From contig JAFRGL010000009.1 of NCBI GenBank assembly GCA_017433825.1, forward strand, positions 1 through 64,000: DNA of 64,000 bases, in the 5' to 3' direction. The notes under the pieces were generated by a model. The model was not told where the DNA came from, made no database searches, and saw nothing but the letters and a program-made list of their open reading frames with translations. Made by a program: the position numbers and the translations under genes. Position 1 is the first letter of the stretch, and each line of letters opens with the position of its first letter. Source of the DNA: Eubacterium sp. Lineage in GTDB: Bacteria > Bacillota > Clostridia > Lachnospirales > Lachnospiraceae. This document shows, piece by piece, positions 49,498-57,267 of this stretch.

Positions 49498-50373
49498 ATG
49501 AAAAGACTGCAGAAGACACTTTCAGTACTTGCACTTGCACTGATGCTCGGGCTGGCTACGGCAGCCTGCGCAGGAAAATCAGGTAAATCGGAAACGCCGG
49601 ACAGTTCTCCCGCTGCGGAAACTGCCGGCCAGGATAATGCGGCAGAAGAAAAAACAGCAGTCCCGGACGCCGCTTCCGCGCAGCCGGAAGCCCCCGAAAA
49701 TACGGCCGCACCGGAATCAGAACCCGCAGGGACTACTTTTGGTTCAGTAATCACATTCGGAACTTATGAACAGGATAATGATGCTTCAAACGGCGCGGAG
49801 CCTGTGGAATGGATTGTGCTGGAGGATACCGGGGACAGCCTCCTTGTCATCAGCAGATACTGCCTGGAATGCCGGCCGTTCCACGATGTCAATGAAGAAG
49901 TCACCTGGGAAACCAGCTCCTTAAGGGCCTGGCTGAACGACGTATTCTACTACACCGCATTTACGGATGAAGAGCAGGCCGGAATTCTTCTGACAACCCT
50001 GCCGCCTTACACGGACGGGGCCCCTGAAACGCAGGATAAGGTATTTATCCTGAGCTATGCGGAAGTTGATAAATACTGGCCCTGGCCGGACACCGATGCC
50101 AGATGTGCCAGACCCACGGCATATGCACTGGCACAGGGCTGTTATTTCTTTAACTGGGAAGAGGAAAAGGATAAATTCATCGAACACGGCAATGAAGCCT
50201 ATGAAAAATTCGACGGCAACACCTGGTGGTGGCTGAGGAAGCCCGGACGCACCGCGAAAGACGTGGACTATATCAACTGGAACGGGGAATCCAACGGTTA
50301 CGGCGTCATCGCCCGTTATAACTACGACGGCAGTTCCTATACCGTACGCCCCGCATTGTGGCTGCAAAAATAA
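49498..50373 (+). CDS. Lipoprotein with DUF6273-like domain
   Basis: 291 residues. Signal peptide with lipobox TAAC (Cys23), then an Ala/Glu/Pro-rich linker (about 24-80) and a globular domain (about 83-291). The latter opens VITFGTYEQDNDASNGAEPVEWIVLEDTGDSLLVIS and contains WETSSLRAWLNDVFYYTAF and a closing YTVRPALWL, the DUF6273 pattern. These are common on the surface of gut Firmicutes and resemble formylglycine-generating/sulfatase-modifying folds only loosely. Function unknown; ends at a multi-hairpin repeat element. Confidence 0.72.
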   Translation: MKRLQKTLSVLALALMLGLATAACAGKSGKSETPDSSPAAETAGQDNAAEEKTAVPDAASAQPEAPENTAAPESEPAGTTFGSVITFGTYEQDNDASNGAEPVEWIVLEDTGDSLLVISRYCLECRPFHDVNEEVTWETSSLRAWLNDVFYYTAFTDEEQAGILLTTLPPYTDGAPETQDKVFILSYAEVDKYWPWPDTDARCARPTAYALAQGCYFFNWEEEKDKFIEHGNEAYEKFDGNTWWWLRKPGRTAKDVDYINWNGESNGYGVIARYNYDGSSYTVRPALWLQK

Positions 50374-50377
50374 AAAA

Positions 50378-50490
50378 AGCCTTCCCCCAGAGGGGGAAGG
50401 TGGTTCCGTAAGGAACCGGGTGAGGAGTCAACACCTCATCCGTCACGCCTGACGGCGTGCCACCTTCTCCTCAAGGAGAAGGCATTTTTT
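50378..50490. repeat. Multi-hairpin intergenic repeat element (MITE/REP-like)
   Basis: About 113 bases made of five consecutive inverted repeats: CCTTCCCCC/GGGGGAAGG (50380-50400), GGTTCC/GGAACC (50402-50417), TGAGG/CCTCA (50421-50439), CACGCC/GGCGTG (50444-50459) and CCTTCTCC/GGAGAAGG (50463-50482). The outer ends are also complementary: A7-GCCTTC against GAAGGC-A-T6. It lies exactly between two convergent genes, so it can terminate both. From memory, elements of this look are scattered in clostridial genomes. Confidence 0.8.
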
Positions 50491-53400
50491 CAGTACCGGA
50501 ACAGGAAGTTTACTTCCCCGGTCTTCAGATCTTTCTGAATCAGTACGCCGCCGGCCAGGTCGTAGCTGGGTCTCCAGCCCAGGCCGTCGCCGTTGGCGAT
50601 GCCCAGTGTACAGTAAATGTACAGCCGGTCATCCTGTTTCGTGTAATAATAGATCTTCAGATACGTACCGTTATCGTTGACATCAATCTTGCTGTTGGAT
50701 ATGGCAGCATATTCCTCCGGATAAAGTACTGGCTCCTCATGACCGTCTTCCCTGCTGATATCGTACAAGATGCCGTCCCTGCTGTAATAGAACCAGGTAT
50801 TTGATTCATACAGGCCGGCCGAGAGCCTGCCCTTCTGATATTCATAGGAATTCACGGAACCGTCTTCATTCACGGTGAAATCCGCATCAACCAGCGTACC
50901 TGTACCTGCGAGGATTTCTGCACTGTCTTCCCTGTTCAGATTAAACCGGGCAATTCTTCCGCCCTGGTACATGATGTAGCTTCCGGCTATCGTACCGTAG
51001 GATATATACAGGTATTCATCCCCGTCAATCACCGGCATGCGGACTTCCCCGAGACTGATGCCGCTCAAGGAATCCTTGAAATCCACTTCCAGCCGTCCGA
51101 GGAACAGCCTGTCGTCATCGTCCGCGGCAGCAATGGAGTAGACGTAAATACTGTTTCCGGTAGTTTCATAATAAATCACCCGGTCATTGTAATTCGCAAT
51201 ATACCCTGCCTCGCTGCTGATTTTGTTCATCACATAAGTTTCCTGGGTATCGCTGGGCGTGGTGTCCATGGTGTACAGTCCGGTGTAGTTGCTCACAATG
51301 ATATGGCTGCCGGACTCCAGCACGCCTAAAAGCTCACCTGTGCACAGCGTCTTTACCGGTCCTCCGTCCATATCCACCGCCTTTATGGTCCGTCCGTCTT
51401 CCCGGTATTCTCCCGTAAAGAAGATCTGGCCTCTGGCCGCGGCAATTCTGCCGGATGCGGGTGTTTCCGCAAGCACAGTCTCTTCGCCGTCTTTCAGGCG
51501 GACAACAGAATTCGGCTGGTTTGCGGCCAGAGCGAAGAAGCCGGTCAGGCCGGGTGACATATGGCTGTCCATGCTGTATTTGATGTAGTAAACCGCACCG
51601 CCTGCTTCCACGGCCACACCGTATGCACCGCTGCCGCCCAGATAAGCGGTCTTCATTTCCTTCTCAAGCCCGGATTCGAATTTTAACGAAAGCTCATCCT
51701 CCCCTTCCACAGTGGGCGAAGTAAAGACAAAGGAAAGCATGAAATCCAGATCCGGATTTTCTTCAATGTAAACCGGTTCCAGAACCGGGACGGAAATCTT
51801 TTCGTATTTACCTTCCTCATCCGGGTGGAAGCGGTTGATAAATTCATTGTCCCGGCCGTAAATATTGCACTCCGCATCCGGCACCGGGGAATCATCTTCC
51901 ATGTTTTTCACATCGCCGGAAATGGTGACGTAGAGCTTGATCACACTGTCAATCAGCCCGCTGTCGTCCAAGGCGTAATAGGCGTCCATCAGATCTCGGA
52001 AATTCAATGAAGCAATTGTATCGTCATCCGAAGGATTATAGTCATCCATCATTATAGACACTGCTGAAAGCATCTCTGATTTTTCGGATTTCAGTTCCTC
52101 GTCTATCGAATCCGTCTTCAATGCCTCCATCGCAAGCTGTCCGGTGGAAATGCACGTTCTCAGATACAGATACGCAGCCTCAATGGCATCTCTCCTGTCT
52201 TCTTCCGTCCAGGTTTTGCTTTCGGCAAATCTTCTGAGCATGGCATCTTCGGTATCCGCCTCCAGGGAAAGTCCGAAAAGGGAAGTCATATAACTGTCCA
52301 TACTTGCCAGTGATTTTTTCCAGAACGGAACCGTACCTGCCGCTATGCGGTAAACTGCTGTGAGGATTTCCGCCGGTGCGGAAGCGGCTCCTACTGCCGC
52401 ATCTATCGTAAAAGATACCAGGGCATCGGTGATAACCTGGCCCGTGCCGTAGTCCAGATAATCTTCCATTATAGCGTCGTATTCTTTTTTCATCGCCTCT
52501 GCGGCGGCAGTTCCGATATGTCCGTGGCAGCCGGTATCTTCCAAAAAGTCTTTCAGACTGTTTTCCAGAAACTTGTCCCTGCTGTCATACTGGTTGACAT
52601 AAATCTGGAAAGCCAGCAGTGCGCCGACTTCTGTAAAGACGATATTTGCGGTGTAGGCACCGGCCTCGGCAACCTGGTCTATCGCGTCAATAAAACGCTG
52701 TGATTTTTTCATCATTCTGAGCAGATCAACCTTTACCTGCTCTGCGCCGTACAGCCAGTTTTCCGATGCGCCATCGGATGCATTAATAAGCGCCCGGTAT
52801 AAAAGGCCCGGCTCCAGCTGACCCTCTCCTCCGAGGGTATACGGTGTTTCCCTGAATACTTCCACTGCCAGGTTTGTCAGAAACGCAGCCGAATCCGTAC
52901 TGGTCTGTGCCATGGCTTCCGCTTCATCCGCACTGCAGAACCAGATCTCTTCCAGCATTTTTTTGCCTACGATCCGGTTCCACTGATCTCTGGAAGGATC
53001 AATATCCTGATGTGTAATATATCCCCACGCATCTGTCCAGCCGGAGAATGCAGAAAGCGTGAAATACCAGATATACTCGCCTTTTGCATGAAGCATCTGG
53101 TCAAATGTGGTGGAAACTGCACCTGAAGTATTCATCCATCCGGCTGCTTTGGCATAGCCTTCCAGTTCATCATAGGAAAATGCATACTTCTGCCGAATCC
53201 TGCTGCTGCATAACCGGGCCATCACATCCCAGGAATTTTCCTCAGGCGGCATGATGGTACAGATCATTTTGTTCTTTTCATCCGGTGCGCATACTGCCCG
53301 GACGCCCATCAGCGTCAGCACTTTGGAAAAAGGCACCCACAAAACCTGTTCCTGCTCCAGCGTATAGAAAGATGCGGGCTCCATGGAGACCTGCAGGGAA

Positions 53401-53831
53401 TACAGTGATTCCTGCGGATTCTCCCCCAGGAAATAATCGGCCCTTTCCTGCTGCGGGGAAATCAGAAGATGCCGTTCAAATGCGGAAAAATGGGCCCGGA
53501 ATCCTACTTTTTCGTAATCCTCCTCATACGAAATACCGCTGACTTCGGCCAACTGCTTCGCCCGTACAAACACCGTATTTTTCCACACGAGCACGGGCAG
53601 ATAAGCTGTGACGGAATCATTTTCCAGCCCCCTGGGATAATAGCGAATCGGCAGATAGCCGTAATAGCCGTCTTCCTTCGGATTGTAGTCTTCCAGGTTT
53701 GTGCCGTCGCCGTATTTCGGAATTGTCGGATAAGCCAGGTCGTCGGCAGAAGTCTCTCTTTGCATGCCGGCAAAGAGGGAGAAAATCATGGTGATGACCA
53801 GCAGAAGGGAAAGTATTTTTCTTGTTTTCAT
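50490..53831 (-). CDS. Large secreted protein with copper-amine-oxidase-like N terminus and beta-repeat C terminus
   Basis: 1113 residues. A signal peptide (about 1-25, no lipobox Cys) precedes a segment with two short motifs (VFVRAKQLAEVSGISYEEDY, VLWVPFSKVLTLMG) resembling Cu-amine-oxidase N-terminal domains, which bind cell walls. A long helical middle follows (about 200-640), then a beta region (about 740-1100) with tryptophan-poor propeller-like blades (VYYIKY, IFFTGEY, VIYYETTGNSIYVYSI) similar to DUF5050. It overlaps the zinc-ribbon membrane-protein gene upstream by four bases (ATGA), indicating one unit. Function unknown. Confidence 0.6.
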   Translation of the reverse strand: MKTRKILSLLLVITMIFSLFAGMQRETSADDLAYPTIPKYGDGTNLEDYNPKEDGYYGYLPIRYYPRGLENDSVTAYLPVLVWKNTVFVRAKQLAEVSGISYEEDYEKVGFRAHFSAFERHLLISPQQERADYFLGENPQESLYSLQVSMEPASFYTLEQEQVLWVPFSKVLTLMGVRAVCAPDEKNKMICTIMPPEENSWDVMARLCSSRIRQKYAFSYDELEGYAKAAGWMNTSGAVSTTFDQMLHAKGEYIWYFTLSAFSGWTDAWGYITHQDIDPSRDQWNRIVGKKMLEEIWFCSADEAEAMAQTSTDSAAFLTNLAVEVFRETPYTLGGEGQLEPGLLYRALINASDGASENWLYGAEQVKVDLLRMMKKSQRFIDAIDQVAEAGAYTANIVFTEVGALLAFQIYVNQYDSRDKFLENSLKDFLEDTGCHGHIGTAAAEAMKKEYDAIMEDYLDYGTGQVITDALVSFTIDAAVGAASAPAEILTAVYRIAAGTVPFWKKSLASMDSYMTSLFGLSLEADTEDAMLRRFAESKTWTEEDRRDAIEAAYLYLRTCISTGQLAMEALKTDSIDEELKSEKSEMLSAVSIMMDDYNPSDDDTIASLNFRDLMDAYYALDDSGLIDSVIKLYVTISGDVKNMEDDSPVPDAECNIYGRDNEFINRFHPDEEGKYEKISVPVLEPVYIEENPDLDFMLSFVFTSPTVEGEDELSLKFESGLEKEMKTAYLGGSGAYGVAVEAGGAVYYIKYSMDSHMSPGLTGFFALAANQPNSVVRLKDGEETVLAETPASGRIAAARGQIFFTGEYREDGRTIKAVDMDGGPVKTLCTGELLGVLESGSHIIVSNYTGLYTMDTTPSDTQETYVMNKISSEAGYIANYNDRVIYYETTGNSIYVYSIAAADDDDRLFLGRLEVDFKDSLSGISLGEVRMPVIDGDEYLYISYGTIAGSYIMYQGGRIARFNLNREDSAEILAGTGTLVDADFTVNEDGSVNSYEYQKGRLSAGLYESNTWFYYSRDGILYDISREDGHEEPVLYPEEYAAISNSKIDVNDNGTYLKIYYYTKQDDRLYIYCTLGIANGDGLGWRPSYDLAGGVLIQKDLKTGEVNFLFRY

Positions 53832-54898
53832 TCTCCTTTCACCTCCTCGTACAGCTGTTCATACAAAGCAAGCATTTCCTGTTCATCCAACTCGATCAGT
53901 CCGCCGTAAAGCGCCCTGACAGCTTCCTCCGAACGATCCGCGTATACTTCACCATCCTCAGCCTTGTTCAGGGTTACGGTGACGGTAACGGTTCTTTTTT
54001 CATAACGGCCTGCCGCCAGCTCGCCTTTCATCGCCGCAAGCAGCGCGTCCGGGTCGTCATAATCCCGGAAATGCAGGGTTTCCATCACGGCTGCCGCGTC
54101 CGGCCCGGTGACAGTCATCTCCACCTCCGAAGGATATTTCATTCCGAAGCCTGTTTTCAGGGAAATATCCGTGCAGGAAAGGAGGGCTTTCAGCACCGGA
54201 GCGTCTTCCGCGCCGGACTCCGCATCATCTTCAAAGAAAGAACCGTACAGTTCTTCCATTTCCCGGATATGCGCCTCGTCCTCTGCCGTCCTTCCCTGAA
54301 GGCTGCGGACGCCTGCCAGATCGTCGATATCGCCGGAAAGCCACTTGTCAACCAGGGCTTTCGGGGAATCTGCCGTCTGTTCGCCGGGTGTGCCGTCCGC
54401 TTCCGTGTTCCCCGCTGTCCGGCTGTCACCTGACCGAAAATGCTTAAACAGAAAGACGCCGGCCACCGCAGCCGCCGCGATGATGCAGACAATCAAAATC
54501 AGGGCACCCTTTCTGATGCCCGTTCTGCTTCCTGAAACAGTCTGGTTTACAGGCTGCCTGCGGTTCTGCGTACGATTGTAAACCGGCTCCCGGTATTCTT
54601 CTTCGTACGGTTCATCTGCATACGGTTCGTCTGAATATTGTTCATCCGTATACTGTTCATCCGAATACGGTTCTTCCATGTACGGTTCGTCCGCAAAGGA
54701 TTCTTCTTCGTAAAACGGTTCTGATTCCTCAGGAATGTACGCTTCCTCCGGAATAAATGTTTCTTCCGGAATGTACGGTTCCTCCGGAACAGGTGGCTCA
54801 TCCGTCTGCCTCGGCGTGATTTGAACGGTTTTCTGTCCGCAATAAATACAGAAGGATGCGTTGTCCGGCAGTTTCCTGCCGCATATTCTGCAGAACAT
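53828..54898 (-). CDS. Zinc-ribbon membrane protein with acidic Tyr-rich repeats
   Basis: 356 residues. Zinc ribbon at the N terminus (CRICG, CIYCG). Then about 80 residues of Pro/Glu/Tyr/Asp-rich repeats (EEPYIPEETFIPEE; YSDEQYTDEQYSDEPY), a basic segment, one membrane helix (about 131-150, GALILIVCIIAAAAVAGVFLF), and an outer alpha/beta domain (about 170-356). The ribbon and repeats should be cytosolic. The overlap with the 1113-residue secreted gene couples the two. Function unknown; a membrane sensor or anchor is inference. Confidence 0.62.
   Translation of the reverse strand: MFCRICGRKLPDNASFCIYCGQKTVQITPRQTDEPPVPEEPYIPEETFIPEEAYIPEESEPFYEEESFADEPYMEEPYSDEQYTDEQYSDEPYADEPYEEEYREPVYNRTQNRRQPVNQTVSGSRTGIRKGALILIVCIIAAAAVAGVFLFKHFRSGDSRTAGNTEADGTPGEQTADSPKALVDKWLSGDIDDLAGVRSLQGRTAEDEAHIREMEELYGSFFEDDAESGAEDAPVLKALLSCTDISLKTGFGMKYPSEVEMTVTGPDAAAVMETLHFRDYDDPDALLAAMKGELAAGRYEKRTVTVTVTLNKAEDGEVYADRSEEAVRALYGGLIELDEQEMLALYEQLYEEVKGE
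54585..54790 (-). repeat. 18-bp repeats encoding the acidic Tyr segment
   Basis: Multiple imperfect copies of a short unit around TACGGTTCTTC/GTTCATCCGAATA, about 18 bases apart, strongest at 54600-54700. They encode the DEPY/DEQY repeats of the membrane protein. Confidence 0.7.
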
Positions 54899-54942
54899 TC
54901 TTAAGATTATCCTCCGGTTTTTCGTGCATTATTTCCGTTAAG

Positions 54943-54972
54943 TATACCATAAGAACGGCAGATATACCATAA
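54943..54972. promoter_or_regulatory. Two direct repeats between divergent genes
   Basis: TATACCATAA occurs at 54943-54952 and 54963-54972, exactly 20 bases apart (about two helical turns) between the zinc-ribbon membrane gene and the second UroD-like gene. The minus-strand reading includes TATACT, a possible -10 for the former. Could be a tandem operator. Confidence 0.4.
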
Positions 54973-54992
54973 CAGAGTTACCCGCCTGTCTG

Positions 54993-55021
54993 TTGACTAT
55001 TTCCTTTAGATGTATTACACT
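54993..55021 (+). promoter_or_regulatory. Promoter of the second UroD-like gene
   Basis: -35 TTGACT (54993-54998), 17 bases, -10 TACACT (55016-55021), about 65 bases before the ATG. Confidence 0.6.
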
Positions 55022-55086
55022 TTTTCACGAACGGTTTTGAACGCCGTCTTGTATTTGGGAGAACATTTATTCAGGAGGAATTATAT

Positions 55087-56079
55087 ATGCTTACTATCAG
55101 GCAGAATTTTCTGGAAGTAAAAAACGGCGGTCATCCGGACCGCTTCGTAAACGGCTATGAATACCTTGGCTTTGTCATGGGCTCACCCTTCGGAAAGAGA
55201 AATCCGAACCCCACCAAGGGCCAGATGAATGTGGTAAATGCCTGGGGTATTACCAAATCCTACCCGGATAACGCGCCGGGCGCGTTCCCTGTACATACCC
55301 CTGACAAGATCGTTATCAAGGATATCGAAAACTGGCGCGACTATGTAAAGGTGCCGAACGTGGTTTACGATGCGGAGGAATGGGAGCCTTTTATTGAAAT
55401 GGCAGAGAAAATCGACCGCACCCAGCAGTTTGTAACCGCGTATTTCGCGCCGGGCGTATTTGAGCAGTGCCACTACCTGCTGGAAATCCAGAACTGTCTG
55501 ATTGATTTCTACGAGTATCCGGACGAAATGCATGAAATCATCGACATGATCACCCAGTTCGAGCTGGATTATGCCGCTGAAGTCTGCAAATATATGAAGC
55601 CGGAAGCCCTCTTCCACCATGACGACTGGGGCAGCCAGGTTTCCACTTTCCTGTCACCGGATATGTTCCGGGAGTTCATCAAGCCCGCCTACATGAAGAT
55701 TTACCACTATTACAAAGAGCACGGCGTGCAGCTTATCGTACACCATTCCGATTCCTACGCCGCCACCCTGGTGCCGGATATGATCGACATGGGCATCGAC
55801 GTATGGCAGGGTGTCATGAACACCAACAATATCCCCGAGCTGATCAAACAGTACGGTCCGCAGATCACTTTCATGGGCGGTATCGACTCCGCCACCGTGG
55901 ACTATCACGGCTGGACCGAAGAGGTTGTGGCAGCCCGCGTGCGCGAGGCCTGCGAATCCTGCGGCAAGCTGTACTTCATCCCCTGCACCTCCCAGGGCCT
56001 GCCCATGAGCACCTACCCCGGCGTCTACGAAGCCGTAGCCAGAGAAGTGGACAACATGTCGAAGGAAATGTTCGGATAA
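55087..56079 (+). CDS. UroD/methyltransferase family protein, diverged copy
   Basis: 330 residues; AGGAGG lies nine bases before ATG. The UroD-like barrel is recognisable (FHHDDWGSQVSTFLSPDMFREFIKPAYMKIYHYYK; VPDMIDMGIDVWQGVMNTNNIPELIKQYGPQITFMGGID). Where the zinc-type relative at 6037 has His-Ser-Cys, this copy has His220-Ser-Asp222, so the Cys ligand is lost, although a Cys at 300 (FIPCTSQG) occupies the region of the third ligand. It may use another metal arrangement or act on a different cosubstrate. No corrinoid protein or activator lies next to it. Two terminators follow. Confidence 0.7.
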   Translation: MLTIRQNFLEVKNGGHPDRFVNGYEYLGFVMGSPFGKRNPNPTKGQMNVVNAWGITKSYPDNAPGAFPVHTPDKIVIKDIENWRDYVKVPNVVYDAEEWEPFIEMAEKIDRTQQFVTAYFAPGVFEQCHYLLEIQNCLIDFYEYPDEMHEIIDMITQFELDYAAEVCKYMKPEALFHHDDWGSQVSTFLSPDMFREFIKPAYMKIYHYYKEHGVQLIVHHSDSYAATLVPDMIDMGIDVWQGVMNTNNIPELIKQYGPQITFMGGIDSATVDYHGWTEEVVAARVREACESCGKLYFIPCTSQGLPMSTYPGVYEAVAREVDNMSKEMFG

Positions 56080-56160
56080 GAAGGGGGTCTGACCTCTTTT
56101 AAAAAAAAGAACTCTGCACTCGCTTAAGAAGAGCTTCTGCCCCTGATACACGACCAATTT

Positions 56161-56188
56161 AAAAGGACTGCAGCCGCAGTCCTTTTTT
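56161..56188 (+). terminator. Terminator 1 behind the second UroD-like gene
   Basis: AAAAGGACTGC/GCAGTCCTTTT stem with four-base loop and T6. Confidence 0.88.
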
Positions 56189-56216
56189 GCTGCTCACCGA
56201 AACTCTCTTATCCGGT

Positions 56217-56246
56217 GCCCGGCGGGTCTCCCGCCGGGGCTTTTTT
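56217..56246 (+). terminator. Terminator 2 behind the second UroD-like gene
   Basis: GCCCGGCGGG pairs with CCCGCCGGGGC (slight asymmetry) and is followed by T6. A second terminator within 60 bases of the first. Confidence 0.85.
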
Positions 56247-56308
56247 ATTAAAGCAGGGCAATTCTTCTCCCTTAAGTGCGTATATGGCTGTCTAGAGTAG
56301 AAAATTTG

Positions 56309-56503
56309 TCTTATATTCTCTTACCGTTTTCTACCCCACACAGCGTTTTCGCGGGTTGGAGGGAGAAAGCTTCTCTTGTTTTCTCTTACACCCTTCTACC
56401 CCTCGCAGCAGTTTCGTGGGTTGGAGGGAGAAGACTTCTCTTGTTCTCCTTCAAAAACTTCTACCCCCGGGAGATTTTACGTCCCGGAGGGGCAGAAATC
56501 TGA
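56309..56503. repeat. Three tandem 65-bp units
   Basis: Units at 56309-56373, 56374-56438 and 56439-56503. The first two agree at roughly four-fifths of positions (my hand alignment); the third keeps the ends and the GGAGGGG/TTCTACCCC parts but is more diverged. Each unit can pair TTCTACCCC with a GG.GGG..AGAA part. The third forms the clearest hairpin. No ORF uses the array. Confidence 0.7.
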
Positions 56504-56529
56504 TTTGTATTTTGATTTATGATGCTGTT

Positions 56530-57210
56530 TTATGACTTCGAGGGAAGATAGGGGATGAGGGATTCTGCCAGGCGCACAATCGGCATGGTCTGAATCCACA
56601 CTTTGCCCGGACCGGTGATCTGGGTGTTGAAGAGTGATTCGCCGCCGAACAGCACGTTCTTCACGCCTTTTACCGTGACGATGTCCATTTCACAGGATTC
56701 CGACATGGCGGCAAGATACCCGGTTGCGCAGACTATCTTCTGGCCGGGCTGCAGGTCATATTCCACTACCGCACCGTTGATCTCCAGGAAAGCGGTTCCC
56801 TGTCCGGTGAGCTTGCTCATGATAAAGCCCTCACCGCCGAAGAAGCCCGCGCCAAGTTTTTTCTGGAAAACGGTGGAAAGCTCAACACCGGCTTCACAGG
56901 CCAGAAATCCGCTCTTCTGGATGATAATGCCCCTGTCCGGCGTGACGTTCACCGCACGGATTTCCCCCGGGAAACTGGAGGCGAAAGCGATCATACCGGA
57001 GCTGCCTTCCGCTGTATAGGTATTCTGGAACATATGCTCCGAAGCGAAAGCCCTCGCAAAGGCCTTGCCGATGCCGCCGCCCGTGGAGGTCTGCATTTTC
57101 ATGTTTGGGCTCATCCAGCTCATTCCGCCGCTTTCAGTTACCATTGACTCGCCTTCCTCGAGGTAGCAGACCACTGCGGGAAGGTTTCCGCCCTTGATTT
57201 CGTACTTCAT
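56530..57210 (-). CDS. AIM24 / TIGR00266 family protein
   Basis: 226 residues, all-beta, with the characteristic opening (EIKGGNLPAVVCYLEEGESMVTESGGMSWMS) and repeated Gly-rich strands (GEGFIMSKLTGQGTAFLEINGAVVEYDLQPGQKIVCATGYLAAM). Related to mitochondrial Aim24 and to TRAP-fold proteins. Soluble and without catalytic motif. Biological role unknown. It stands alone, with the TIR pair 57 bases upstream of its promoter region. Confidence 0.85.
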   Translation of the reverse strand: MKYEIKGGNLPAVVCYLEEGESMVTESGGMSWMSPNMKMQTSTGGGIGKAFARAFASEHMFQNTYTAEGSSGMIAFASSFPGEIRAVNVTPDRGIIIQKSGFLACEAGVELSTVFQKKLGAGFFGGEGFIMSKLTGQGTAFLEINGAVVEYDLQPGQKIVCATGYLAAMSESCEMDIVTVKGVKNVLFGGESLFNTQITGPGKVWIQTMPIVRLAESLIPYLPSKS

Positions 57211-57267
57211 TTCTCTTCCTTTCTGTTCACTTTTTATACTGAATGTTTAATTATTACACGTATCTTA

